Positions 26,329-38,283 are shown, counted from the stretch's first letter. The stretch: 64,000 bases of DNA from Paratinospora sagittata (GCA_035771175.1 CM069600.1:2821050-2885049); one strand, 5' to 3'. Translations and numbers: made by a program. The notes: generated by a model not told the origin, from the letters alone.

Positions 26329-26496
26329 TGTCAAAACATTTCTCTTTTCATTATATTTTTCCTATCTATTTCCATAGGATATATACAATTTAAAAGAATA
26401 AAATCTAAACAAATCTTTGCTATTTTCAAACATTATTGTCTACAATTACGGCTCACGCCAAAACGTTATTGTCTACAATTGCGGCTCACGCCAACA
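26329..26496 (-). repeat. copia-1 5' LTR
   Basis: 168 bp, TG...CA, and the upstream LTR in element orientation. In plus orientation it ends in two near-identical tandem copies of a unit of about 33 bp starting TTATTGTCTACAATT. Confidence 0.93.
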
Positions 26497-28910
26497 AAAA
26501 CAACATTAATACAACGGAAATTAACATAAGGAAATACTATTATATATTTAACAAAAGTTTGATAGTTATTACATCCCCTTTTCTCAAAATAAAGATAAAA
26601 AGGGCAGGGCCCCTACAAAAGTAGCAAAAAAGAAAAGGAGAAGACAAAAGAGAGGCATTAGAAGCCTGGAATCACCACCATTGTTACACCGAACTGGAGG
26701 GACCGAGCGAAAGCGCATATACAAAAGTCTCCACATGAACCGGGTTTGGCCATCCCCCCCGGTATAAGTCCAGCCTAACCCATCTTATATCCCTGGAAAG
26801 ATTAACAACGGGCTGAGCTCAACAGCTCAGTGAGATCAAGCAGGGTAAACGAGGCTTATGTGCATAATAATAAGTACAAAACAACAGTCATCAAAAAGTT
26901 ATGCCACAACAATACAATCAAGCAATGAATGGTGGCCACACGGCCTTTCAAGCCAGGCACAATGTAGCTAGCAACCTGTGAGCCGAGGCGCCAATGCAAC
27001 ATGTAGCAACTAAGAGGTCTCATGAGTTCCAACGCTTAAAGTGGCAACATGACACCTCATGGGCCAGCGGTACCGTTGCTAGCAACCCATAGGTTCAACG
27101 TCCCAAACAGTGACAAAGCCACCGCACGGTCCAACTTGATGTTGGCATGGTACCATGGGTTCAGAGTCCGACTGTCATGATAAAGTATGTAGTAAACAGT
27201 TTTTCATGCATGAAGTAGAGCATGGTAACGTTTATGATGCATGATGTTGTGTAAAGTATCATTAAACAAGTAAGAAACGCAAACCTAGCCTTCATTTCCT
27301 ACCTTAACACACTTATGGCGGCACGACGTCTAACTTTCTTCTTTAAAGTGTGTGGGAGCACAAGAAAGCACAAGGGGGTCAAGAGAGAGCGGGGCGGGGC
27401 GTTTTGGATTTGTGGGGGTCACCCCTATTTGGGGCCGACCTCCCCACTGGGGAAGCCCTGGGGGACTTCCCACAAGGAGGAGCGTCTTCCCTCCTTTAGG
27501 GAGACGCCTAATACCTGGGGAGGCCCTTACAGGTGTCGAATACAATGGTCCATTCCACGGAAGGAAAATGGAGAAAAAATGAGAAATTTTCAGGGTGTTA
27601 CAATTTATTATTAATAAGTTCATAGCTAGGGAGAGATATGAAACCTAATTATAAGTATTATAGACTTTACATAGTTCAATAAAAGCTTCTAATTTATTAC
27701 CCTTGACCATATTCTTATGTGATTACACGTTTATTAACTTTTTAATTCCACTTACCTTTGACAAGGATTTTTGTAAGGAGATGACTGAGTGGATTATACC
27801 AAAGGCCAATGTTGTCAAGGCAATCCCTAAGCAATTCAACTTGTTTAGGCAAGGTTGTGTCTTCTAGTCATAGTCAAGCACGGGCTAGGAGATAAAAATT
27901 AAAAAACTCTCATAATATAAATATATAATTTGTTTGCATGTAATGTTAATCTTTTTAAGTTTTAAAACTTATACATAACCTAATGAAAATTCTTTAACTT
28001 TATGAATGATATTCTAAACTTAAAACTTGTTAAAAAATAGTTCTACCATATTAGAAGATGCTTCACCATTTACTATTTGAATAATTATTCTTTTAAGACC
28101 AAAACAAGCTGATTTTTGTAGGTCGTAAAGTATTTCTAATTTGAGCTGTATTTTTTTTAAGACAGTTGATAAAAATGAACCAAAAGGTTGAGATACCTTT
28201 TACGTAGTTCTTTAAATGTTTTTTATGAATTATTGTGAAAGTTGTAAAATCTTAAAAATTTTGAAGAACCCCAAGAACTGCCTAGAGATGAAGATTGTTT
28301 GGGTGGTGATGGCCAGTTGATGCCTAGAAAACAACGCCAAAGACTCGAATGAATTATCTAGTTGAATGGACCTATTGTGTGGCCAAGAATGGCATGACCT
28401 TTATGGCTGGTAGTGTAGTTTGACCAACATAAACTAAAGGTGAGTTTAGTTTCATGAGCCAAGCCTATAAAATTCAAGGTATGATGGATCCATTTGTAGG
28501 CTTAGCTTAAGGATTTTGTTCATAAAACTTCTTTTATGATTTATATTTTCTATTAAGGTTTTTAGACAACTTGACTTATGTTCGTATGTATATATATACA
28601 TCTCTACCATACTTATCAAATTTTACAGTTATGAAATAAAACAGTAAAAATAATCGAGGTGATGGTGACATCTACGAAGTTTTTTTTCCCTAGCCAAAAC
28701 AAGCATTGTTCAATAAAAAAAAATGTTACACAAGTTTCTTAATAAAACAATTTGCTAATCTAAAGGGTGTGTTTATTATATCTCTAACTCTTGCTTATCA
28801 AATGTCTCCACTTGAAATCAACCTTCCATGCAATTATTCTACTTTTCAATTACTAAAGGTTTAAAAAATTGTGGGGCGTAATTGATGTGGTTTGTCTTTA
28901 TGAAGCATGG

Positions 28911-29738
28911 TAGGGGTTGACCAACTGAACCAACAAACTTGACCAAAGGTTTTTGGATTGGTTTCAGTTTTTTAACTTTTAGAGTGGGTCTATCTGGTTC
29001 TCTAATAAATCACCCAAGATATTTGGTTTAAATGAGTAACTTCATTTCTAACCTGATTAAATTAATAATGTTTAAGGGCCTGTTTGGTTTGAGATTCAAT
29101 TCTGCTTTTGAAAGCAAAGATTCCATGAATTGAGTTGTTCTCCGATGATACTTTAAATTTTACGAAGGAAAAACTTTTTATTGTTTTCTTCTGTGTTTTC
29201 TGAATTCATTACTCCAAAAACTCTTTTCAAAAATTTTATTTGAGAAATGGTTTCTAAATCTTAAACCAAACAGGGCCTAGTATATTTAAAAATTCTGAAA
29301 CATTGAATGTTCATATACACCATTTTCATGCTAGTTCATTTATTTAGGGAGATAAGATATTGGAGTCCATGTTAAAAAGACCTCCAACCTAGAAGCCCAA
29401 CAAGTTTAAAAGAAACTTCATGTAAGAGGGGAGGGAGGGGGCTTTGATTTTGTAGAGGGGGAGAGCCCTCCTATCTCTTGTCCTCTGCCTCCCTTTAGTC
29501 CCACTGCCGTCTTTAAAATCAAATTCTGCCTCCCAAATCTTTGCATTAAAAAGCTAAGAGGTCATAACTATTATGCTTGGAGTAATTCAAAGGAAGACCC
29601 AACCAATAATTTGATCAATCGGGTTTTGATAAGTCATTTTATGGTTGAGTCGTTTTTGTCAAGAGAATGTCATCTGAAAGGTTCAGGTTGGTTTGAAATG
29701 AAGGTCAAAACTAAATTAGAGCTAGCCATCCACCCCTA
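28911..29738. mobile_element. hAT-like non-autonomous element in the right palindrome arm
   Basis: The 828-bp insertion relative to the left arm has short inverted termini TAGGGGT...ACCCCTA. Sequence on both sides resumes the palindrome alignment (28905 with 13206; 29745 with about 13200). The expected 8-bp duplication is degenerate or absent. It contains a Tourist-like MITE. The hAT assignment rests only on the terminal bases. Confidence 0.5.
29076..29277. mobile_element. Tourist-like MITE (PIF/Harbinger type)
   Basis: About 202 bp with inverted termini GGGCCTGTTTGGTTTGAGAT and, reversed, GGCCCTGTTTGGTTTAAGAT. It is flanked by TAA and TAG, close to the 3-bp TWA target duplication of this group. 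Confidence 0.8.
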
Positions 29739-30314
29739 AGTGAGGTTTCAGCCACCTTGAGGTGGTACAAGGCTTAAGCCTCACATTTTAAAACAACATA
29801 AAAATAAAACAACAAAAATCTTTTAAAAGTATTAATTTCAATAATGAATGAAGAAATATCTGAAATGAACAAAATGTGAAGTTGCGAACTACTTTTATTG
29901 TTTTGAACGTGAACCTTTTCTTCATTATATACTGCTGATGATAATATTTTTATATTGATTTTTCTCTATGTATTTGGACAAGTTTGATGGAAGAAAGCCT
30001 TGGAAACCTGTGGTGGTTTCATTATAAAATCATGAATTTAGAATTATTCTCAAGAACAGTTTCACATGACTGGCACTTCTTAATGGCAGAAGTTTGGACT
30101 TGGTTCATCTGAGCAAACTCGAAGAACTGAAGTTCATGCAGTAGCTTGATTTCTGAAACCAATTTTCTGGTCTGGTGGTTTGGCATCTGTGCTCGTGTAC
30201 CTGTCTTCGCTTATGAATTTTTTCTCTTTTTTGGTACCTTTTAGTGGCTTTTCACTGTTGCATTGGGTTGTTTATTAGCTCTTACAATACAACTATTGGA
30301 ATATGGTTATTCTT

Positions 30315-30586
30315 GGCATCACAATTGCTGAGTACTTCAGAGATATGGATTACAATGTAAGTGTGATGGCTGATTCTACTTCTCGATGGGCTGAAGCACT
30401 AACAGGGAGTCTGGCAAGTGCCTCTCTTTGTATTTTGCATTCTTCAGGCCTTCAACTTTACTTTCTTATTTTCATTGTAGATGTGGGATACTCGTGTTTT
30501 ACACAATTAAAAGTAAGTACTGCAGGTTTAAATTTTTGCAGGTTTTCTGGGGTCTGGACAAGAACATGACTTGTCGTCGCCATCAA
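30315..30586 (+). pseudogene. V-ATPase catalytic subunit A pseudogene, later exons
   Basis: Bases 30315-30398 read [20 protein letters not shown] and continue STSRWAEAL, a highly conserved stretch of subunit A. Coding similarity stops there. After an intron-like gap, 30539-30586 read QVFWGLDKN, matching the region just before a QRKHFPSVNW-type segment, then decay. The exons between these two pieces, and those encoding roughly residues 90-300, are missing. It is therefore deleted as well as interrupted. Together with 11651-12183 it forms one dead gene in one orientation. Confidence 0.8.
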
Positions 30587-33500
30587 TGAAGATGCATCTG
30601 TCTCCATCATTTGTTGGTTCAGAATCGGGTTATGTGGCATCGCCCGTAAAACCAGTTGGGTTGGGGCTCCGAGATTTAAATTTAACCCTGAAATTGTGAA
30701 GCAACCCGAGCAGCTTAACTACTGGGGTTGTTACTGCAGGCTTCCATTGGTGAACCTCTTAGGACCCTGCAAAGTTCTGCCTAGTCACCAGTGACTGCGA
30801 ATGCAAGGTGAATTTCGAGGCCGTAAAGGTTAGCTGATCTGTACTGGTTGGATAGATACTTCTTCCGTCCAAAGCTCTTTTAGAAGACCTGGAAAACGAC
30901 ACATTCATCCTGTAATTGGGTGCAGCATTAAATTCGTGTTTTCATGTATATATGTATATAGGTGGCAAAGGATGGGCTAACTACTTGAATACAAGAAAAG
31001 GGAAAGACTATACTTGATGATCAATGAGAATTGTATATAAGTTCCTAACTAATTATGTTGGAAAGTAATAAATACAGCGGAAAGATTTTACCAGTATTTT
31101 TCTTGCAATTCCTTCTTATATATCATGCATTTATTATCAAGAAACTGAGGTATACTTAGTTAGTAATGTCCTCAGAAAAGGTGTAACAGACCCGATTTTA
31201 GGAGGGTCTCCTTAATTTATCCTTTCGCCAACTCCCTTTTAGTATTAATTATGTTTTTTGAGATTGAAGCAGTTTCAATGAGAGGTGTCAAGAAGACTCA
31301 TGTTTTTGCCAAAGTCCAAGTTAAAAAACCTTCTACTGTTTTTAACGATTTGTTCAATACAACCCAATCCAAAGTAGCTGCCGAGAAGATGTGACTTTCT
31401 AGAAACAATGAAGCAAAAAAGATCTATAACACAAGCATATTTCTTAGGCTAATCTTGCCTAAGCGTGCTAATGTTTCTGACTCTACTGCTGCATCTGAAT
31501 TTTATTCGTCGTGTTTAAAGATTACAATACCATTTTAACATAATCGGAGTCTACTTTTGTTCAAAATTTTTCAAGTTTACTTCAAAACAATTTCAGTAAC
31601 AGATAAGTAATTGTTTTACTCTAAAGATCTTAAGCTTTTTGTTGCTTGTGAAATTGTATTTTGCCTGTTAGTTTCTTTCCTAATAACAACATAGAAAATG
31701 GTCTCTTGAAGGATGAATATGTTTTATAATGAAATCAACCGAACTTTATATACGTTGAAATTAAGCTTGCTTGTTCGTTCATTTACCTACTTTCATCTAA
31801 ATTAAATTATCCAGGTAGCGTGATAAATATGACGAAATGACAGAGATTGTCTTTTGTTTTTTTTTTTAAATTAGTTGAGAGTCATATTTGTGAAGCAGTT
31901 GTGTAAACACAGTAAATTAATTCTACCAATTCAGGATGTTACTTGTCAAGCACTTCGTTGCTAAGTTTTAATCACGTCGTTATGTTTTCTACGGTGTTTT
32001 TTACCATAATTTGATGATAAATTATGCAAATTAGACCAAGTACGTAGTTGTTTCCTACACAAAAATGTTAATTAGTTTGATTCATCATTTCTTTAATCAA
32101 GTTTTGCCTTCTCTTGTCTTCCTATATGATTCTTTCAAGAATACTAGTATGTTTTAGCTTTCTTTTTGCAGTAATCCTATGTATTGGGCATAACTACATA
32201 GAGATGATCCTTTTAGAATGACTGGATTTTCTAAATATAGAAAGTGAATAACAATGAAGAAACTAAAACCCAAGCACAACTTAAAAACAGTTTTAGCAAC
32301 CCAAAATATAGTCTTACAAATAAACATACTTCCCAATTAATTAGTACTAATATCAAAAGGCGTACTAATTGCAATGAGGTGCATTCAAAATAACTTGTGC
32401 TTGTCGTCAGGCTACTTGTGTTTAAATCTTCACTTTTTTATATCAATTTGAAATAGACTCACTTCACTAGTAATAAGAAGTTGAAAAAGGAGTTGACAAG
32501 ATGGCTTTCTAGAAACATATATAGGAGTTGTTCTTATAGAACACTTAACTGTGAAAACTTTATTTGATGTTTAAATCTTCTCTGCTGCTAGTTTTATGCA
32601 TGCATGAGTGGAAAGTTAGATTAAGAAAATGCAAGTAGTTGGACAAAAAAAACAGGATGTATAAACAAGCAATGAATTAGTTTACTAATTCAAGTTTGAT
32701 TAATCTGTTAGACTTTGTGATGAGAGTAAGGTTTTCCAATTTTTTTTGGAAGCTATAGGATTCTCCAAGTTCAAATGGTAGTTGTACTCCCACTCTCTCA
32801 GATGAATAAAGATGATTAATATCTGATTACTTGTATGCTCTGTTTCTTATTCTTGTGTGTCAAAATTCTTATCCTATGCTATGCTTTGCTAGTGTTCCAA
32901 ATCCACTTGGTGTGGCATGAGCTAGAAAGCTCAAGAGCTTTACATGGGCCAAAGTATAGGCTGTACAGTATTGACTATAATTGGACCCCATAGAACTAAG
33001 AAAGTAAGCCCTTGGTTGTGAGTGTTGAGAATAGTCATACAACTCTTTCAGTTCCTTCTTTAGAAAATTTTCAGTTCTAAGAATCATCGAGTTTGAGTTT
33101 TAGATTGTCGTATTTGTGAACATAAATCTAATTGATAGAACAAAGAGATGTTCTAGTGATTCTTAAAGTGACTCTTAATATGATTTTCATCGTATGATGG
33201 TTATGATTCAAATGAAGAAAAATGTTTTTGCAATCTAAAAATTATACTCAAAATCTTACCCATATTAATATGGTATATTGTGTGTTGGCGGTTTTGATTT
33301 GGGATGGTTCAGATAACCACCCCATGGTTATCACAACTGAATAACGGTTAGCAAAACCGTTTGGTAGAGAGAGACCAAATATATTGGTTTCTCCCCATTT
33401 GCAAGTGTGTGTGTGCCATGAGTAACAAAGAAGACCAATCCTTTTCCAAGTTTAATTCTTTTCTCCCAAGATTTTCTCTATTGGGATCGAGTTGGGTAAC

Positions 33501-33732
33501 ATACTTCTGCTATTGTATTTTGTTTAATACATGTTAATCAATATTGTGAGTAGTCCGTGTTCTTGTTTCTTGTTTTTTTCTTATAATTTAGTGATGTGGT
33601 GTATTGTCACATAAGCATGAATATAAATTTAGACATATATTTGAGTTATGCTACATTGATTGCACTGAAAATTGTAATACAATCCGCATCACCCTCATAC
33701 TATTGGATTTTCATTGAATCACATCTCAATAT
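30587..33732. other. No recognisable gene
   Basis: AT-rich sequence. A TGTAACAGACCCG start near 31183 looks like an LTR terminus, but no partner was found. No protein similarity was recognised on either strand. Confidence 0.5.
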
Positions 33733-35504
33733 TGTTAGAGTAATATTATATAAAATTATTTTGGTATTTTGCTATTAGGGTAGGGTACTTCAGTAAATTT
33801 GCTTCTAGGCTATATAAGTTGTTTATCTTCATTGTAATTACCTTCTCTTTCTTTTTAGCAAATTCAATGAAACCCTAACACTCTAACGAGTTTTTCTTTC
33901 TTCTTTGCATTATTATCATGATATCAAAGCACAATAAAGTTATCTTCGCACTCAAGATATTGTTTGTTTTGATCCTGTTGTACAAAAATTATATATTTCT
34001 CCTCACATTTTATTCTTTGAACATATTCCCTTCTTTTCTATTCTTTCCATCTCTTGAAATGTCACTAAGTCTGATCTTATTTGTATAGATCCATTTTTAG
34101 ATGATACTGGTAGTTTGCATTCTCCCATACCCTCTTCTATAGATAATCCTGTCACTCGCTCTCATTTGTCTGTTTGTCTTTTTCTTAACCATTTCTCTCA
34201 CAGGGATAAAGGTATGAGTGTTGCAAGTTCTGATGTACTACTCACAAATGCTTCGGATGCTCAACCCTCAACCGATAAGGGTGTCTCCTTCCTCCCTATG
34301 ACAACCCAAGAACCTCTTGAGATTGTGGATCCTCTTCCCTCTCGATATTCGCAACGTATTCATAAGTCTATCCGATTTTTCGTATTCATGTTATTCACAT
34401 TCATATTTTTTTTTTAGGATTTATTCATAATCTTTATGAGTCTTCCTCCTATAAGAAGGCAACTCTTGACCCTTACTGGTAGCAGGCTATGACTAAGGAA
34501 CTTTCCACTTTACATAAGACAACAACTCGGGATTTAATTTGGTATCTCTCCCTCCCGGTGTAGCTATTGTTGTTTCTAGTTGGGTTTACAAGATCAAAAC
34601 CCAATCTAATGGCTTAGTTAACAGACATAAGGCAAAACTAGTTGTAAAAGGGTTTACGCAACAATATGGTATGAATTACAAGGAAACTTTTGCCCTAGTT
34701 GTAAAGATAACTACTGTTCTCACTCTTATTGCAATAGCTTTTGTTCGTTAGTTAATGGTGAAAGGAACCCGACCAACTTGACTCGACCCGACTCGACCAA
34801 ACCCGACCATTTCGAGTTGGGTCGAGTTTGGTTTAAGAAGAGAAATGGGTTGGTCAGGTCACGAACGAGTTTTGGCCAAAAAAGGACACCCCACCCCCCA
34901 AAAAACTGTCCCACCACTTTAGTGGCCTCTTTTCTCAAATGAATGTAAAGAATATTTTTTTGAATGGGGACCTTAAAGAAGGGGCATATATAAAACCTCT
35001 TCAAGGCGTTACTCATAACCCTTATATGGTCTCAAACAAACTCTTAGAGCTTGGTTTGAGAAGATCTCTGTAGTGATTGCATCTCCTATGTATTGTGACA
35101 ATCAGATATCTATTTAGATTGCTCACAACTACAAAAATTTGTATTTATATTAGTACTTTGCCTTGTGAACGGAAGAAGCTTATTGAGATTGATTGTCATT
35201 TCACTCGTCGACACTTGTAGCATGGCACCATTACTTTGCCTTTTTTCTCCCCATTCTTACATCTTGCAGACTTCTTTACGAAATCACACTCCATTTAACG
35301 CTTTAGATTTTTTATTGGCAAACTCTCGACACTCTTTGCAACCGCATCTTGAGTTTGAGGGCGAATGTTTGAGTAATATTATATATGATTATTTTGGTAT
35401 TTTGGTATTAGAGTAGGGTACTTTTAGTAAATTTGCTTCTAGGCTATATAAGTTATTTATCTTTATTATAATTATCTTCTCTTTTTTTTTTTATATTATT
35501 ATCG
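33733..35504 (+). mobile_element. Internally deleted Ty1/copia remnant
   Basis: Related termini lie at 33733-33918 and 35366-about 35504. Both begin TGTT(A/T)GAGTAATATTATAT and share CTTCTAGGCTATATAAGTT; the right one is shortened. A PBS-like TGATATCAAAGC follows the left LTR at 33919-33930. The interior holds only fragments: RT pieces SSWVYKIKTQSNGLVNRHKAK near 34575 and MNVKNIFLNGDLKEGAYIKP near 34940, and an RNase H tail near 35170-35350 reading KKLIEIDCHFTRRHL then TSLRNHTPFN. Stops and frameshifts abound. Gag, protease and integrase are essentially gone. Confidence 0.85.
34755..34925. repeat. Short insertion in the copia remnant, CGACC-rich
   Basis: RT similarity breaks after IAIAFVR near 34750 and resumes near 34930. 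The material between is rich in ACCCGACTCGACC and its inverted form GGGTCGAGT, and looks like a small inverted-repeat element. Related AACCCAACC-rich tracts occur at 38290-38440, 39895-40040 and 58860-58990. Confidence 0.5.
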
Positions 35505-36350
35505 GGTATATAATTGAATGCAATCAAAATAAACAATTTTTTATTTATTTTTTGCTAAAATCGTTTTTTGCTAAAAACATTTTTTTTACTAACCTAACAA
35601 GTATTTCATAACTTTTTCCACCTTTTATTTTTAAATACAAAAAAATAAATTTAAAAGTCTTTGAGATCTGATTCCATTCCGGCATTCCCCATATTACCCC
35701 CACCCAGTTTTCCTATATGTTTTCATGTATTTTGACCATTTGGTGCCTTGACCATTTGTTTCCGTTGCAGGACCATTTGTTCTTCGTCGGTGCGTTGTCA
35801 GGCGATCGTGTTCTCCGGCCACTTCGTGACAGGTTAGCGGTTTTCTTCGTCGTTAAGGCCTTGTTCCCGTCCTGTTGATTGTTATTCTTGATCACGATAA
35901 ACCAAGCATTACAGTTTTAGGGCACCTTTACTAATTTTTTGTTGAGAAGAGGTTCTCACGCTTGAAATGCTTTTGTGATGATTCATGAAATGAAGAGAGA
36001 AGGTAGATCTTGTACCCGTTGCGTCTCTTTTACAGAAATTTCTCTGTAAAACAGAAATGTCGCTTCTGCGACTTCTAGAAATAATTTTTGTTGGAGAATG
36101 TTTGTGAGCTTAACAAACGTCTTCTTTTTGGAACACCCTCAGATTCATTGGTGTTCGAATGCTTGTTCTTAATGATTCTGAAAGTTGACTGGTAGGCGAT
36201 GTTCGGAATGGGCTGGACATAATAATATTAAGGAGAAGTTGGGGATTTTGGTAGGGATTGAGTTTTAGAAAGTCGTCGGTAGAATTAGTCTTGAGAAACT
36301 ACTGGAGTGAGTGATGAGATATGAAAAAGAGATCATTTAAGGAAATGCTA
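35505..36350. other. No recognisable gene
   Basis: AT-rich intergenic sequence. No coding similarity or clear repeat boundary was seen. Confidence 0.45.
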
Positions 36351-36543
36351 GGCTGCGTTTGGTTTGTGATTAGGACATAGTTTTCTTCATCAGAAAATCT
36401 GAAAACGAGGAAAACACATTTGGTTAGTTATATCTGAAAATAGTTTTAAACAACCTGTTTTCTATAGATGATAAAAAGTTGTTTTTATGAATTTTCGTGT
36501 TTGGATTGTATTCTTGGTTTTAAATCACAAACCAAATGCAGCC
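36351..36543. mobile_element. Tourist-like MITE
   Basis: 193 bp with 20-bp inverted termini GGCTGCGTTTGGTTTGTGAT and ATCACAAACCAAATGCAGCC (one mismatch), flanked by CTA and TTA. Confidence 0.85.
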
Positions 36544-36569
36544 TTAGCTTCCTCTTTCATTCTTTCCCT

Positions 36570-36860
36570 TTCCAACTAAGTAACAAACCTATCGTCATCC
36601 TCATTCATTTTGGGGATGCCCACAATTTTGTGAACCTCAAAACCGTCAAAAGAGCTGGCTTATCTATATCTCTGAGAGGTAAGTTCCAAATTATGATTGT
36701 TAACGTGATAGTTCAGCGTGTCAAGGGGAATGTATTGTTCTTTATGAAGCTGGGAGTTCTAGCTGCCACAGATTTTCTTATGCTTCCACTAGGAAGAAGT
36801 CATACATTTTTGAGTTCACATTGGCTTCACACACCAGAACATATGTCCCCACAGTTAGAA
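36570..36860 (+). mobile_element. Ty3/gypsy protease fragment
   Basis: One frame reads PIVILIHFGDAHNFVNLKTV followed by KRAGLSISLRGKFQ and TDFLMLPLGRSHTFLSSHWL. This is the pattern of a plant gypsy aspartic protease. The catalytic D(S/T)G is altered (HFGD), so it is dead. No LTRs are nearby. Confidence 0.75.
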
Positions 36861-37114
36861 ACTAGCTTCTAGGATGGTAGTATTTGGAAGACTCATGTTT
36901 TGCATAGATCCCCAAGAAGGACCATTATGCGTAGGAAGGCCAATACTTGATATGTGAACAAGCCCTCTGATTTGGCAAAAGGATAGAGTTACTCCTAATA
37001 CTTGTCAATTTCAATATAAAGTCGTTAATCATCATCTCTATGAGGGATGATCTTGAATTTTATGTGAAATCTTGGGTATTTTTAGGCCCTAAATGCATTC
37101 ATGAGACAAGACTT

Positions 37115-37235
37115 ACACTCGACCAACACGGAGTTGGTGCAATTGGTAAAGAAGTGGCTTTGGACTCAAAAGGCTTCAAGTTCAACTCTTGTCACTTTCT
37201 CACTCTAGGGGATGAGGGAGTTTAATAGGTCAGGA
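37115..37235 (+). mobile_element. Possible tRNA-derived SINE remnant
   Basis: A box-A-like TTGGTGCAATTGGTAAAG (37134-37151) is followed about 30 bp later by a box-B-like AAGTTCAACTC, spacing typical of tRNA-type SINE heads. No A-tail or target duplication was found, because the next element starts at 37253. Confidence 0.4.
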
Positions 37236-37252
37236 ATAGGCTTGATACTTCC

Positions 37253-38164
37253 AAGGTACGAAACTTCGATTTCGCCCTAAATTTCGACCTTCAAAAATCA
37301 GAATTAATTCGGAGAAGTTTAATTCGACATGGAGAATTTTTGTAAAAATTTGCTAAATTAGAAAAGTTTAGAGAATTTTTGCATATATGCTTAAATATCT
37401 AAATTTATTGTAGTATAAGCTAAAAACTAATATAAATAGACACTTTTAATACATAAAAATATCAATAAGCGACCTAACAAAATCAATCTTGTTAAGTGAG
37501 TTGATGAATTTGAATGACGGCTTTTGGTCTTAATTTGTTTTCTTCATTTTGATATTTAATTTTGTGGTGGCTTGCTTCTCGACTATATACTTTACTAGTT
37601 TGAATTCTATCATGCTTAATTTATTAGTTTATTATTTGAATGTGTTGTTTATTAACCTTGTTTCATAAGAGTTAACTAAAAAAAGATGACTTTAGGAAAT
37701 CTTTTAATTTATTTTTAAGTTTTTATCTTATTTCGACTTTAACTATTTATTTATTTTGCTTCTTTTTTTTTTTTTTTTGGTAAAGCATATCCCATAAACT
37801 ACATAATTTGTTAACTTGTTAAATTATTTTTTAAAATTTATATTGCTATGTTGGTTGATGAAGTTGAAAATAATACATAATTATTAGTGTTTTTTTTGTT
37901 TTTTATTGATGAAGTAACATCTTTTTTACTTCTCTGTCTAATTTCATCGAATTTTGTCGAATTTTATCGAATTTTTGCATTTTTTTATTGAAAAACTAAA
38001 CTTTTGTCGAAGTTTATCGAATTTCGTTGAAGTTGTCGAAGTTTATCGAATTATTTAGCGAATTTTTGCATTTTTTATTTTACATCCCACTTTTCGCTTC
38101 GATGGTAAAAAAATCGAAAAAATTCGGCTAATTTCGCTGAAATTCGGCTAATTTTTAGTCCTTG
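37253..38164. mobile_element. Non-autonomous Mutator-like element
   Basis: 912 bp flanked by a perfect 9-bp duplication GATACTTCC (37244-37252 and 38165-38173), the size expected for Mutator-like elements. Termini are weakly inverted (AAGGTACGAAACTT versus CAAGGACTAAAAATT reversed). The interior has many TCGAATTT/AAATTCGA repeats. A second, partial copy is at 46672-47190. Confidence 0.75.
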
Positions 38165-38283
38165 GATACTTCCCCGAGAATGCAGTCTATACAACAAACT
38201 ACTAGCCTTGTTTATTTTTTTTAAAAAAAAGAGACAAGACTTGCATTCTGTAAGGGAGATGTGCTACAAACTCGGCTAGTGGT

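Larger units (their letters stand above)
20779..26496 (-). mobile_element. Young, nearly intact Ty1/copia retrotransposon (copia-1)
   Basis: The 5,718-bp element has identical-length LTRs (168 bp each) at 20779-20946 and 26329-26496, differing at one base (G/A). It is flanked by the 5-bp duplication AAAAC at 20774-20778 and 26497-26501. The minus-strand order is LTR, PBS, leader, gag, protease, integrase, RT, RNase H, polypurine tract, LTR. Two lesions were found: a frameshift in an A-run near 24540 and one TAA in integrase near 23424. The rest is open. The low LTR divergence indicates a recent insertion. Confidence 0.95.
20685..27602. mobile_element. Solo LTR (1,195 bp net) split by a copia element
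   Basis: The sequence starts TGTCACACCCCG and ends CAGGGTGTTACA, with TG...CA termini. It is flanked by a perfect 5-bp duplication ATTTA at 20680-20684 and 27603-27607. Subtracting the nested copia element and its duplicated 5 bp leaves 1,195 bp with no internal retroviral coding region. It is therefore a solo LTR left by LTR-LTR recombination, probably of a Ty3/gypsy element (inference from termini and length). The 27350-27540 portion is unusually GC-rich for the region. It interrupts the right palindrome arm. Confidence 0.85.
19485..29860 (-). repeat. Right arm of the giant inverted repeat (interrupted)
   Basis: This is the reverse-complement partner of 13090-17660. Segments 19485-20679, 27608-28910 and about 29739-29860 are arm sequence. 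They are separated by the solo LTR (20685-27602, itself containing a copia element) and by a hAT-like insertion (28911-29738). Removing these insertions and the left-arm insertion leaves arms of comparable length, about 2.7 kb each. Confidence 0.8.

Noticed and set aside
27315..27623. Overlapping open frames of 76-99 codons on both strands
   Set aside because: They lie in the GC-rich part of the solo LTR, where stop codons are rare by composition. No similarity was seen.
30586..30700. KMHLSPSFVGSESG, reminiscent of a galacturonosyltransferase-like N-terminus
   Set aside because: The similarity stops after a few residues and the frame follows directly on decayed V-ATPase sequence.
31184..31400. 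TGTAACAGACCCG start as an LTR and a short frame MRGVKKTHVFAKVQ
   Set aside because: No matching second terminus, target duplication or recognisable domain.
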